This document shows, one piece after another, positions 46,091 to 57,875 of a stretch of 64,000 nucleotides of DNA. Origin of the DNA: Panopea generosa (Eukaryota > Mollusca > Bivalvia > Adapedonta > Hiatellidae); assembly GCA_029582155.1 (NCBI GenBank), contig CM055907.1:34035983-34099982 (forward strand), given 5' to 3'. Under the pieces are notes generated by a model. That model searched no databases. It was not told the DNA's origin and saw nothing but the letters and a program-made list of their open reading frames with translations. How positions within the stretch are numbered: position 1 is the stretch's first letter; every line of letters starts with the position of its first letter. The position numbers and the translations under genes were made by a program.

Positions 46091-46984
46091 ATGAAAAGAG
46101 ATGGCTAAGATATGGTGAAAAAAGAAATGTCTGTTTAATTTTTTAATGAAATTATTCTCTTTTAAAAATATATTGTTTTATAATGTTTGCTGCTGCATGG
46201 ACAAAATGCTACTAACTTATGCTTACTCTTTCTGACTGCCTTACATTCGAAAAGTATATTTTCCGTGGACTGCAGTTTATAATCATACATGGTCTATATT
46301 TTTTGTCTATTTTGTTTGTCTTGTTTAGTATTACAACCAGATGGTAGAAGTGTCTGGACAAGAACTGAAGGGAACCTATGTCCAGATTGTATATTTCATA
46401 TATATTTGGATGCCTCAGCTGCTAATTTGGGAACTTAAGTAAATGTGTTGGTTTATGTATGCAGTCATGCACAATGCTGTTTTTTTTCTTGGTACATGGG
46501 AGATGGAGGTTCAAATTATTGCCATGTCCAGAGACTTCTCTTAAATTTTAGTCTAGTCCTGTGTCCTAGACGTTTCCAACATTTGTCCAGAAATATACAT
46601 TTGGTTAAGTCATATTTTAACATTTAAACTGCAAGAACTCTATTTATGCTTGAATACAGTATGAATATCTGGTGTTTTGAATTATACAAATGGTTCCTTC
46701 TGTGGCAGAGTTGTCCATAGTGTTGTTTTTAAATAACCATTTACTTCTCACTGCCGAAGTTGTCGGATCAATCTTCGCTCTGGTAGTCTAAAAACATTTT
46801 GTGAGAAATTTAAGGTTACTTACAAAAGGACGGTGGCTGCACTGTGATTGGTTCCTTTGTCTTCTAGGTCTGTTTTGAAATTGTTTTGAAACCCCAGTAA
46901 AAATACATACTGGCTATCTGCTCAGTGTAAACTATAGTATAGACATGTATTATGTTTATGTAATAAGGCAAGAAAAACATGCAC

Positions 46985-47060
46985 CATTGCAGACTCGAAC
47001 TTGGGACCTTTCACTTACAGGTCAAGTGCTCTACCGACTGAGCTAACCAGACAGTTGACA
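46985..47060 (-). mobile_element. tRNA-like SINE head with strong A and B boxes
   Basis: The minus strand reads TGGTTAGCTCAGTCGGTAGA and CCAAGTTCGAGTC. The acceptor and T stems do not pair, so it is best read as a SINE head. It is the most tRNA-like of the set. Confidence 0.5.
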
Positions 47061-47582
47061 TATGTTTATCTCCTAACAGTTTAGGTTCACACTGTGACAT
47101 TTATATTATGCAAGAAACATTTATAACCGAAGAAAAACCAACGTCAAAAGGTATTTTGTGACCAGCATCCATTTATGTAGCTTGAATAAATAAGGCGTGA
47201 ATGGACAGCTTCTTTATTATTTGGATATCCTTTCTGCTGCCCATAACTCGGGAGACGCAAAATAAAAAAAACTTTAAAAGGCTCCTAGAGATGTGCAATA
47301 TGTCGCACTACCATTTATGATGCTTATAACGTTTGATTTTGTTTTGCAAACCAAGTAATTAGAGATATAGTTCCTTGAATAAAGTTTCAATCATTTCAAG
47401 TGATTTGTTTATGATAAACATTATACATATTAAATATATAATGGAAACATTTGCAATGTTATCCTAAACATATAATACATGTACTATAAAGTGTATTTAG
47501 TATTTGTTTGTTTACTATACTTATAAAATTGAAGTTCGACCCCAAGAGAGGCAATGCTTTAATTCATATTAATAATTAAAAA
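47061..47582. other. Intergenic, no gene seen
   Basis: AT-rich sequence between a SINE and the second ~94-bp array. Confidence 0.5.
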
Positions 47583-48427
47583 AAATAATCACAGCGAGTG
47601 CTAGGTTATATACTGACAATATGTTATATGACACGACTTAACTTTAAAATCACTTTACTTTAATAATGATTAAAAAACTTTATCACAGCGAGTGCTAGGT
47701 TATATACTGACAATATGTTATGTGACACTACTTAACTTTAAATTCACTTTACTTTAATAATAATTAAAAGAAAAAAATCACAGCGAGTGCTAGGTTATAT
47801 ACTGACAATATGTTATATGACACGACTTAACTTTAAATTCACTTTACTTTAATAATAATTAAAAAAAATAATCACAGCGAGTGCTAGGTTATATACTGAC
47901 AATACGTTATATGAAACGACTTAACTTTAAAGTCACTTTACTTTAATAATAATTAAAAAATAATAATCACAGCGAGTGCTAGGTTATATACTAACAATAT
48001 GTTATATGACACGATTTAACTTTAAAATCACTTTACTTTAATAATGATTAAAAAATTTTCTCACAGCGAGTGCTAGGTTATATACTTTAATCATAATTAA
48101 AAGAAAAAAATCACAGCGAGTGCTAGGTTATATACTGACAATATGTTATATGAAACGACTTAACTTTAAAGTCACTTTACTTTAATAATTATTAAAAAAA
48201 ACTTTATCACAGCGAGTGCTAGGTTATATACTGACAATATGTTATATGACACGACTTAACTTTAAAATCAGTTTACTTTAATAATAATTAAAAAAAAATA
48301 ATCACAGCGAGTGCTAGGTTATATACTGACAATATGTTATATGACACGACTTAACTTTAAAATCACTTTACTTTAATAATAATTAAAAAAAAATAATCAC
48401 AGCGAGTGCTAGGTTATATACTGACAA
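47583..48427. repeat. ~94-bp tandem repeat, second locus, about 9 copies
   Basis: Same unit and orientation as 42448-42776. One copy near 48063-48110 lacks the middle third. Variation is concentrated in the A-rich spacer, and the TCACAGCGAGTGCTAGGTTA core is almost invariant. Confidence 0.95.
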
Positions 48428-48699
48428 TTCATGCATACTATGCTTATATTAATAAATTACAGAAATTAAAAAAGTACCGCTACTTAATAAAAGTCAATTG
48501 GACAGGAAAAAGTTGACATGAGACAGCTGCCTGGTTAAAATGGTTTGTATATTTATATTTCATCATATTGTTGAATCAAAAAACAAACATTTAATTCATT
48601 TCAAAGCAAAACAATAAGAAAATTTAGTTCATTTTCCATCACATGAATAAACTTAGCCAATAATATAATAATTTTAAAAAAGAAAATGTATGCTTTCTT

Positions 48700-48830
48700 T
48701 TTCCTTTCAGTGTATGTTACAATTTGACTGATACATATATTTGTACGGTTTGTTGAGGGATGGCCCACCCCGACCCTCACAGACCTATTACGGGGTGATT
48801 AAATGTATCACTTTTCAGTGATTGAAATAC
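48700..48830 (+). mobile_element. LINE 3'-end fragment
   Basis: GATGGCCCACCCCGACCCTC..ACGGGGTGATTAAA resembles the G/C-rich 3' end of the L1-like element near 25185-25240 (GATGGTCCTTCCCGACC..ACGGGGAGAATAAA). It is probably a severely truncated copy of a related L1-like element. Confidence 0.5.
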
Positions 48831-48879
48831 CAAAATATCAACCAATTGATGTCTATCAGACAGTTATGACCTAAACCAT

Positions 48880-49750
48880 CTGACAAAATGTGAGTTGAGA
48901 CTAATAGCTTCGGGAACAATACCTTAAATTATGGAAAAGTTAACAACAAGGGTGAGCGGACAAGCTATAATGGAAGCACTATCCCTAACAAACCCAGAGG
49001 GGATGCCATTTAAACCAGTTGCCTTGTTGGCACTAAGATCATTCAAGTATTTTAATATTTTGTTCTCAGATACAATCAAGAATGAATAGCTATTAGGAAA
49101 TATACCTTTAGCAGCATAAAAAGCCATTTACGAAACCCTTGACATATTTATTAAACCTATTTTATTTATTTTTTGCATCATTTGGGTTTATGAAACAAAT
49201 ATCACCATCTTTTCTGGGATCAATGATACTTGAAAAAGAATTCTATTTCTTAGAGGGCAAACATAGTTTCTTTAAGATTTTAGACAGTGATTTTGCGTCT
49301 GACTTATATTCCACAAGTTTATTAGTAAAATATTTGTCTTTGTATTATGTATGAGATACTGAGTTTTATTTCTAAGTTCTTCAAAATAATTAAAATTTCA
49401 TAAGATTTATTATTATTTTGATGCCATCTAACCTTTTCATTCTGAAAAGCTCTACCTCTGCCCTTGATACTGTGCAATATCCGAGTTAATCCATGGTTGA
49501 GTACTTTGCCCTATCCTGACTTCCTTTACAAGTGCAACATTGTCTATAACTGTCATAAAATAGTTTAAACTTAGTCTTAGCGTCTGATACTCCAGTCAGT
49601 AATGATATAGATTGTTGAACGTGTTCTTTGTTAAATTGTTCAAGGACCTAATCTTCACATTTTGCGTTTTCCTATTGAAGGACGAGTTATCTGTCGAGTA
49701 CAAACAATCATGGAATCTGAAATTTTCTTTCTGTCTGTAACAAATCTAAG
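48880..49750 (-). mobile_element. Jockey/CR1-group LINE fragment (minus strand)
   Basis: The minus frame at 48924-49127 reads KYLNDLSANKATGLNGIP then SGFVRDSASIIACPLT, the block where jockey/CR1-type RTs have an NKA.G.D.IP motif. Further upstream on this strand (49140-49600) decayed linker blocks such as YTNKLVEYKSDAKSLSKIL can be read in other frames. Stops and frameshifts are frequent. Confidence 0.65.
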
Positions 49751-51590
49751 ATCAATCGTTATAGATGATATTTGAGATTTTAGTAGGATATAATTAACTG
49801 ATAAAAATATACAACACAGAAAATGAACTGAAACTGTCAGCTAGTGAACACTTGGAAGAACTAGTCACATTAGTATTAATATCGCCAATGTTATGAGGCT
49901 CATTTCACGTAAAATGGATACAAAATGAACACACTTTTTCTAAAACATGATAAATATTTAACTAATTTGGCGGTCTTTATATCACACCACAAAGAATATG
50001 TTTGCTTGTTGGTATTAAAATGTCTACTCATATTGCTTCCAGCTCCGGGTTGTCAATGTCATTCCTCGGTTTGAAGGTCAGATCACTTCTGAAATACATT
50101 AAAACGCCTCTCTAACGGTTCCGATCCTTTCTATGAAAAACATGATTTTAATGAGGATGGAACTGTGTCATCGGGCCAAGTCTCTAACAAGCATATGTGG
50201 GCTGGGGTTGATAACTAGCAAATAAACGTATTTCATCGATTTTCGGAATTAGGCTGCACATATTCAGATGAGTGAAGTGAAGGCCATGGTGGTTTTAGGT
50301 TGATGAAGATCATGTCCGTCAGATAGAGATGTAAATCACTGTAGGTTTCCCGTACCTGATACTGGACTGGTATTTAGCACAGGGCCTGAGCATGAATGAT
50401 TGTCTCTACAGACTAGAAGTCATACTGGTGCAGTGCTTCTACTATTATTACATAAATGTATATATTTATTCTTCTTAGAGATTATTGAATAACAGATAAC
50501 CGTCTTAGTAACCACCTACATTGTAAATGTGTTATTTTTTTACAAACGTGTTGAATACAAATATTTCCTTGACAACTTATTTTTTTAACTAAACAAGCCG
50601 TTTATTAATTGGAAAGGTTATTGTATCGCTTAAAAATGTATTCTTTACCCAGTTATTCATCGAGTGCACGGAGGAGGTCGTTACAAATTTGTCTATGACA
50701 ATAGGGATTGTGTATCCAGTAAATACTACCATCATCCACGTTATATATAACAGGTATCTTGGCTGAACACCCGTATTACAGACGGGGCATTCGACCAGCA
50801 TATAATATTAACTGAATTAAAATCTCGCTATACTCAGTTTTTATCAGATATTTAGGGACGCCCCGTTTCAAATACAATAAGATAGAATGTGGAAGAATCA
50901 CGTATATATTCGAAATGATATTTCATAATGGCAGCGCTAAATTAAAAAACAAACGAACTTACACAAAGCCGTGATACTGCTTAGAAATTGTTAAAGTTGA
51001 CAAGATAATACATTTGTGTTCATATAATAACATAAACATACTCTAAACCAAAATCAATAACAAATCATTTATCCGACCTTTTCCACTAAGCCTACAATTA
51101 CAGTTAGAAACTAGTTTATACAATATATCGATACACATTTGGTTAGATTCTAATATTTAACATTCCAAATAGTATTTACTTTAAAGCTCACCAAAATGAT
51201 ATTACTGGTGAAACCAACGTCGCAAAAGCAACAGTTGCTGCATTACCTGCACTGGAGTAATACACAGACACCAATTTTTTATTCATGTTTTAATCAAGTA
51301 AACCATATTCCAATAATCGTTAACCAAATTGAAAAGGATTTGTCATTATTTCTTTCCCAGTTAGAACAATAAGCAACGATTATAACAAAACATATGTTTT
51401 TGTTAGCTAATTTATAATCACCAATACATTGTAGGTATCAGCATATAAAAAACGTATGTAAGTCATACAACTAATATATTCTTCACTTATACAAAAATCA
51501 CTGCTCCTTACATGTCACCAATGTCAAATTCGGATTTGGGATTTTGGGGATGCTGGCGACCAAATGAGAACATACTCTTGTCCTTATTCT
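49751..51590. other. Intergenic or intronic, no gene supported
   Basis: A 70-codon minus frame at 50589-50801 contains CPVC near its N-terminus and a hydrophobic stretch. It is preceded by an in-frame stop 9 bp upstream and has no splice support or match to a known family, so it remains a weak candidate only. Confidence 0.4.
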
Positions 51591-52325
51591 TCTTTTAGCA
51601 TGTTAATTCATATTCTTCCTTTCGCATGTCTGTTCATATTATTCCTTTAGCATGTCTGTTCATATTCTTCCTTTAGCGCGTCTGTTCATATTCTTCCTTT
51701 CGCATGTCTGTTCATATTCTTCCTTTAGCATGTCTGTTCATATTCTTCCTTTCGCATGTCTGTTCATATTTTTCCTTTAGCGCGTCTGTTCATATTCTTC
51801 CTTTAGCGCGTCTGTTCATATTCTTCCTTTAGCGCGTCTGTTCATATTCTTCCTTTAGCATGTCTGTTCATTCTGTTCATATTCTTCCTTTAGCATGTCT
51901 GTTCATATTCTTCCTTTCGCATGTCTGTTCATATTCTTCCTTTCCGTGTCTGTTCATATTCTTCCTTTAGCATGTCTGTTCATATTCTTCCTTTAGCACG
52001 TCTGTTCATATTCTTCCTTTAGCATGTCTGTTCATATTCTTGTTCATATTCTTCCTTTAGCATGTCTGTTCATATTCTTCCTTTGGCATGTCTGTTCATA
52101 TTCTTCCTTTAGCGCGTCTGTTGATATTCTTCCTTTCGCATGTCTGTTCATATTCTTCCTTTAGCGCGTCTGTTCATATTCTTCCTTTAGCATGTCTGTT
52201 CATATGCTTGTTCATATTCTTCCTTTAGCATGTCTGTTCATATTCTTCCTTAAGCATGTCTGTTCATATTCTCCCTATAGCGCGTCCGTTCATATTCTTC
52301 CTTTAGCATGTCTGTTCATATTCAG
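51591..52325. repeat. 26-bp tandem array, about 28 copies
   Basis: Unit CATGTCTGTTCATATTCTTC plus CTTTAG. Alternative starts GCGCGTCTG, GCACGTCTG and CGCATGTCTG alternate through the array, and three copies have a duplicated TTCATATTCTTG piece. Confidence 0.95.
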
Positions 52326-52990
52326 TCTATTATTTTCTTCTCCTAACTAAGGTTTATCTGTTTCTAATTCTTCTTCATCGTCGTCTTTGTCGTTTTCGTT
52401 TTTTCTCATTCTTCATATCCCAATAGTGATTGTTTTTACCTTCCTCTGCCTTCTTCGTCTTCGTTTTGTTTTGACTTTTCGTCTTCTCATTATCCACCTT
52501 TTCATATTCTTCTCTCTTTGCCCACTTGTTTTTGTCTTTCTTCATCGCGTTCGTGTCATCATTTTGTTTGTTTCTCAACCTTTTTCTTCCTTTTCATGTA
52601 TACATATTTCTTTTTCTTCGTTTTATTCATCTTTTTAATTTTCTTATTCTTATTCGTGCTTTCCTTCTCTTTTTCTATCACATACACCTCTTTAATATCA
52701 TTTCTTGTACTTCATTTCGCTTCTTTCTTCTGGATCTTTGTTTTCTCTTCTTCTTATTTTATTCCCGAAATCTTCTCAATATTTTCTATTACACCTACTC
52801 ATGTCATTCTTTTTCTTCAGTCCCATGACCTTTTTCTTTGCCTTTTTGTTTTGTTTTCGGTAATTTGTAATACTCGTTTTCCCTAATTTCAATCAAATGA
52901 CTATATTTTCTCTTTTCTTTTCTTTTTCTTCTTTTTGTTTTGCTTTTTTAATTCTTAATTTTAATTTCCCAGCCATATCATTTCCTTATA
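52326..52990. repeat. Polypyrimidine-rich tract with strand asymmetry
   Basis: About 650 bp in which the plus strand is dominated by C and T, with many TTCTTC and TTTTCTTCT runs. It starts directly after the pyrimidine-rich 26-bp array. Long open frames in all plus-strand phases come from the lack of A and G needed for stops and are not genes. Confidence 0.8.
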
Positions 52991-54442
52991 TTTAGTTATT
53001 TTTTTTATTGTTACGATGAGTAAAATACAAATAGTGTGATCGACGTTTCAATTTTAGATAAATATTGAACTGAATAACTGAAAGCTGTAAACTCATATCT
53101 AATGACACCTAATCTTAAAGGAACCATCGCCCACACAAATACCCAGCGCTCGCTGTTTGCTTCTTTTTTTAACTTTCAACGCACCTTTCGTCTAGTAAAC
53201 CACGTCAGTGCTGAGTCAGTATATTCCGGTCTTAAAATTAAAAATAAAGTGCAACTTATGTCGTTTTGATATGAACCGTTCTCCCCTTCAAGCAAGTAAA
53301 CAATCGTCTCAACCACGCCCTGTTCATACCTCCTTAATTAAAAAGCACAAAGAAAAAATGACGTAGAATGATATTTACTGCAGTGTTCCGTTAGCCTTTA
53401 AACATTTAAATTGATCCGAACTATCAAAGCTAATAATAGGCTACCGGATAGTTAAAAGGTAGACGTTAAAAGGTAGACATTATCGTATTTAGTCGACACG
53501 CTTATGTTGTAGTGTCGTTCAGATAAGACCTCCGTATCGATCATAGTGTGTTCGTCCTTTATTCATAAGAGGAACAATTTATAATTATAATCCAAATATA
53601 TGGAAATATAATAATTTGTATTGTTATTTAAAAGTTGAAATGTAGGATCTATGTGTTTGACAATAATGTGTATTTCATATGTGAATAAGGTAATACATTA
53701 ATAATTTCAACGAAAAGTTAATTTAAAAGTGCCAGTTATAATCTCAGTCACGATAGACATGGATGTGTTTGAACTCAAATGGAAATGTTTAGATGAGATT
53801 TAACGATCGGTGGGTCGGCTTATACCTATATACGAACACTATTACTAACATTTTGAATTACTTGTATAAGAGCAGGTGGACTTGGTTAAAACAAAAACAC
53901 ATTCAGTTTGCTTCGATCACAGACAATATATATAAACATATTATTTATATCAAATGAAGAATTGGAAACGAATGAGGAATTTCACTCATAACGTTTTAGA
54001 TAATATTAAACTTCTCTTGTGATATCAGTGAAATAGATCATTAACTTCGGGCAATTCAGAATACAACACTAAACTACTTATAAAAACTGCACCATGCACT
54101 CCAGTACTTAAAGTCTACCACACATACGCTGAAAGGTTCCTTATTATAAAGCTCGTGAAACAAAAGCATTCCAAAAAACTTGCTGCAATTGCTAACGTAG
54201 CAGTAAACGAATAAAAATAAGGATATATTTTTTAAAGATAATCAATGAAATACAATATATAATACCGCTAATTTCAGTACATAGCAGAACTAACAAAATA
54301 TTTTATTCTGGTACAGAAACAAGAGAATACGGAGTTAATAAGGATATAATCTTGTTTAAAGAAACAATAACACTTTTCGCTAAGTTTGCTACAACTTCTG
54401 GTGCTGAAGGAGGAGAGGAAGGATATATTCTAGAAGTCCAAG
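52991..54442 (+). other. Upstream region of the CARD exon
   Basis: AT-rich sequence, with a purine-rich segment (GAAGGAGGAGAGGAAGG) at about 54406-54422, 20 bp before the start codon, probably 5' UTR. No TATA box or splice acceptor was identified with confidence. Confidence 0.4.
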
Positions 54443-54577
54443 ATGAGTAACAAACAGAAAGAGGTTCTGCAGCAGCATAGACACTTTCTCACCAAGAACA
54501 TTATCTGGTCTGGTGATCTCGCCAACAAGCTACTGGCACATGGGGTGATAACGGACTCCATTCTCAAAGACATACAG
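54443..54577 (+). CDS. First coding exon of a CARD protein, caspase-2-like, partial
   Basis: ATG at 54443 opens a 45-codon exon ending in phase 0 at ACAG|GTTAGT. The peptide (MSNKQKEVLQQHRHFLTKN then IIWSGDLANKLLAHGVIT and DSILKDIQ) has the pattern of CARD helices 1-3: charged start, L..R..L, a D.L..L centre and a G-V-I-T turn. CARDs recruit caspases and adaptors through helix-bundle contacts. Initiator caspases such as caspase-2, and adaptors such as RAIDD, place the CARD at the extreme N-terminus. Codon use is more G/C-rich than the flanks. The exon with helices 4-6 and any catalytic domain was not found before 64000, so the gene continues rightwards. CARD identity is well supported; caspase-2 identity is a guess. 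Confidence 0.72.
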
Positions 54578-55815
54578 GTTAGTTTGAAATAGTTTGCATA
54601 TTATAGTTAGTACCGCCAGCTGATCAAGTAACAGGCGGTATAATACATCTATGTAACAATAATACTAATATACTAATGAATATCCCTACACAACTGGCCC
54701 ATCTCGATTAAAAAACAATATGTGAAGGACGGTGGATTTTCTCTGATTCATTTAACCCCATTAAAATTACATTCGATGTTAATCAAAATTTCAAAATCAA
54801 ATACAAATAGATAGCACTTGTTAATTTCATTTCTAATTTAGAATATGTTTATTAAAATTGCGTTTAGCTATAAATAAAAAATAACTTTGATTTTATTTAA
54901 AGTCACACTAACCCCAATGATACGTTAAATTTCTGTCTTTCTACCAAAAATTTCAATATATGTAACTAATACATAATTCTAATTCAAATTAATATTCCAT
55001 AATCAGTTTTATGAAAATCGTTTTTTATGCCGTGCAGACAGCCACCATAGTTTGATATGTTCGCTATTTATTTATTGTTTTTTGGCTTCCCTTCATCAAT
55101 TATTTTAAAGTTGTTTCCATTACACTACTAATGAGTAATGAGAAATAAAACTATGTTGGTTGTAAGTATATAACTATACACATAACATATAACTATTAAA
55201 AAACATACCTATATGTTAATAAGTATGACAAATTCAATACAATTATTTTACATTCAAATTAAATCAATTAATTCCTTTCGTCGAACTTTTATTGTTCAAG
55301 TATTTCAGTTCAACCTACAACAATGTATCCTTAACAGTTAATAGCTGTATCGTCCATGTAGTATCAAGTACGCGCGTTCAATTACCTTTTTAATCACGTT
55401 TTGCAATTTAGTTTTTGTAATTGGTTTTTCTTAAAGAATGTGCTCAGCATGATATTTCTCAATTGTAAAAGATAAACGTGCTCCGTCCTGTTATGTCAAT
55501 ACACATCCAGAAAGACGTACACCGGGTATCGATGAGTGAACATTGTAAAAAAGGAACAAAACTATCCGTACGTACCAATTAACAATAACGACGTAGAGGC
55601 CACAAATCAATATCTGACAAAGTCACTTTAATGAGTTCTCATGTTTTTGTACTTTTTTTGTTAAACGAAACGTTTATTAAGATATGCAAAATTATCAGAA
55701 TGCGACGGTGGTGTTTGCTTACTTACAGGGACGTACAACAACGTTTAATCATTCATGCCTACACATGTCCGAAATATTAAAGACACACAATTCTTATTTT
55801 ATTTTCCTAAGTGTA
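54578..55815 (+). other. Presumed intron of the CARD gene
   Basis: AT-rich with no second CARD half on the plus strand. No other feature is seen. Confidence 0.45.
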
Positions 55816-55831
55816 TAATGATAATAATAAT

Positions 55832-55912
<81 letters not shown>

Positions 55913-55918
55913 TATAAT

Positions 55919-55951
<33 letters not shown>

Positions 55952-55980
55952 TATTATAATAATAATAATTATAATAGTAA
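55816..55980. repeat. (TAA)n microsatellite
   Basis: About 50 ATA/TAA units with a few TTA interruptions. It gives poly-Ile and poly-Asn frames that are artefacts. Confidence 0.98.
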
Positions 55981-56043
55981 TGTCTTTATTTTACGAGAAA
56001 ACTCAGTTGGACAGAAAGTCCAATCTTCCCTGAGATCCTCAAC

Positions 56044-56229
56044 AACAAATATAAACAAGAACAGTGTTATACATTAATCAACAAATATAAACAAGAACAG
56101 TGTTATACATTAATCAACAAATATAAACAAGAACAGTGTTATACATTAATCAACAAATATAAACAAGAACAGTGTTATACATTAATCAACAAATACAAAC
56201 AAGAACAGTGTTATACATTAATCAACAAA
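56044..56229. repeat. 36-bp tandem repeat, 5 copies, nearly identical
   Basis: Unit AACAAATATAAACAAGAACA followed by GTGTTATACATTAATC, with only one substitution seen (TATA to TACA in the last full copy). It looks like a recent expansion. Confidence 0.97.
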
Positions 56230-57305
56230 TGAACATTAAATATATTAATTTTCAAAGACACTATAGATAAGTATTATGTACATAATGCTATGATCTTCTC
56301 CATTGAAGATATTTACGTTGGCACTTTAAAATAAGGACTGATTGTTTAATAAAATCGGGATAGAATTCCAAATTGCACATCCTGAATATGACAAAGATTT
56401 TTTAAATATTCGCAGTTTGTTTTTGGGATATGCAACAATTTTTCTGAAGTGGATCTTTAGTTTCGGGAATGTATTTCATGTATGTACTTAAATGAATCTC
56501 GAAGATAAGGTGGGGAAATTCCTTTTATTATTTTATACATTAGTATATTTAACTTTATCAAAACAATACATCCATTTCAATATGGAAAATAGTTCACTGG
56601 ACGGTGTGATACTCTTTGTCCAGAATAATTCTAGTAGATCTCTTTTGAAGTTTGATTCTAGAAACAAATTTCCAACATTGAACAACAGTAGCCCAATATG
56701 GCAAATGTATCATGTAGATACATCTCTTTAAGAAATAGTGCGAAGTGAGAATTGATCAACATTGAGTAAAGTTCAAATGTTTCCGGCTATAAAATAATAC
56801 GTTTCAGAAAACATCATTAATTGCTGTATAGAAAAATAGAAAAGAAACGTAATTTTTTAATAATCAATTAAAACGTTCATTTTTATCAATATTATCTAAA
56901 GTATTTTGTATATAGCACAAAGATTTTAACTCTTAACAGGTTCACTCAAGAATACATTATAATTGACAAAAATCATTGGTTCAATATCAAATTTCATAAA
57001 ACCTTGACTTGAAATATACTTATATATAAGAAAACCAATCTCAATTAAATGTTTATAAATAACAGCGAAATGGAACAACTCTGTTTGTTAGATAGATCAT
57101 GCCATTTCAGTATAGAGAAATATATCTAGGTCACGATTATACATTTATAGTTTGGGAATGCATTTATTTGATCTACGTCTTAAGTCGAGAGTGTTTCAAT
57201 TAAAAGACAAGAATGACAAACGAGCGATTCTACTTGTATAGTATGAATGTGTGTGTGGTATACCAGTACACGAGGACATTATACTACATGGTGTGAGTCG
57301 TCGTT
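56230..57305. other. No gene seen
   Basis: AT-rich. The 79-codon frame at 56492-56731 has no recognisable feature. Confidence 0.45.
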
Positions 57306-57875
57306 TGCAACGCTAAGCACTGTCACACTGGAGTACCATACTGCAGACACATTGTATGATACCTCATTAAGTATTGTAAGCATTGCCACCAGCAGTATCA
57401 TAATGGAGACACATTATACGATAATCCCACCTAGTATTGTTAGCACTGTCACACTGGAGTATCATACTGCAGACATATGGTATGTACCTCACCCGGTATT
57501 GTAAGCATTGTCACACTGGAGTATCATGCTGCAGACACATGGTACCACATTGTCACACTGGAATATCATGCTGCAGACACATGGTATAATACCTCACCCA
57601 GTATTGTAAGCACAATCACACTGGAGATTCATACTGCAGACATATGGTATGGTACCCCACCAAACAATGTAAGCACTGTCACACTGGAGTATCATGCTGC
57701 AGACACATGGTACCACACTGTCACACTGGAATATCATGCTGCAGATACATGGTATAATACCAAACCAGTATTGTAAGCACTATCACACTGGAGTATCATA
57801 CTGCAAACATATGGTATGATACCCCAACCAGCGTTGTAAGCACTGTTACACTGGAATATCATGCTGCAGTATCAC
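57306..57875. repeat. ~63-bp tandem repeat, about 9 diverged copies
   Basis: Unit with AGCACTGTCACACTGGAGTA, TCATGCTGCAGACACATGGT and a variable TATAATACCTCACCCAGTATTGTA spacer. Two places have a shortened unit (near 57545 and 57715) followed by the same variant, indicating duplication of a two-monomer block. Confidence 0.93.

Noticed and set aside
46985..47060. Functional tRNA gene on the minus strand
   Set aside because: A and B boxes are good but the acceptor, anticodon and T stems do not pair. The other tRNA-like heads fail the same test.
50589..50801. 70-aa minus ORF with CPVC and a hydrophobic segment
   Set aside because: No family match that I recognise, in-frame stop just upstream of the ATG and no splice acceptor in phase, so kept only as a remark.
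52375..52886. Phe/Ser/Leu-rich frames and a Lys/Glu-rich minus frame
   Set aside because: Result of the polypyrimidine tract, which lacks stop codons by composition.
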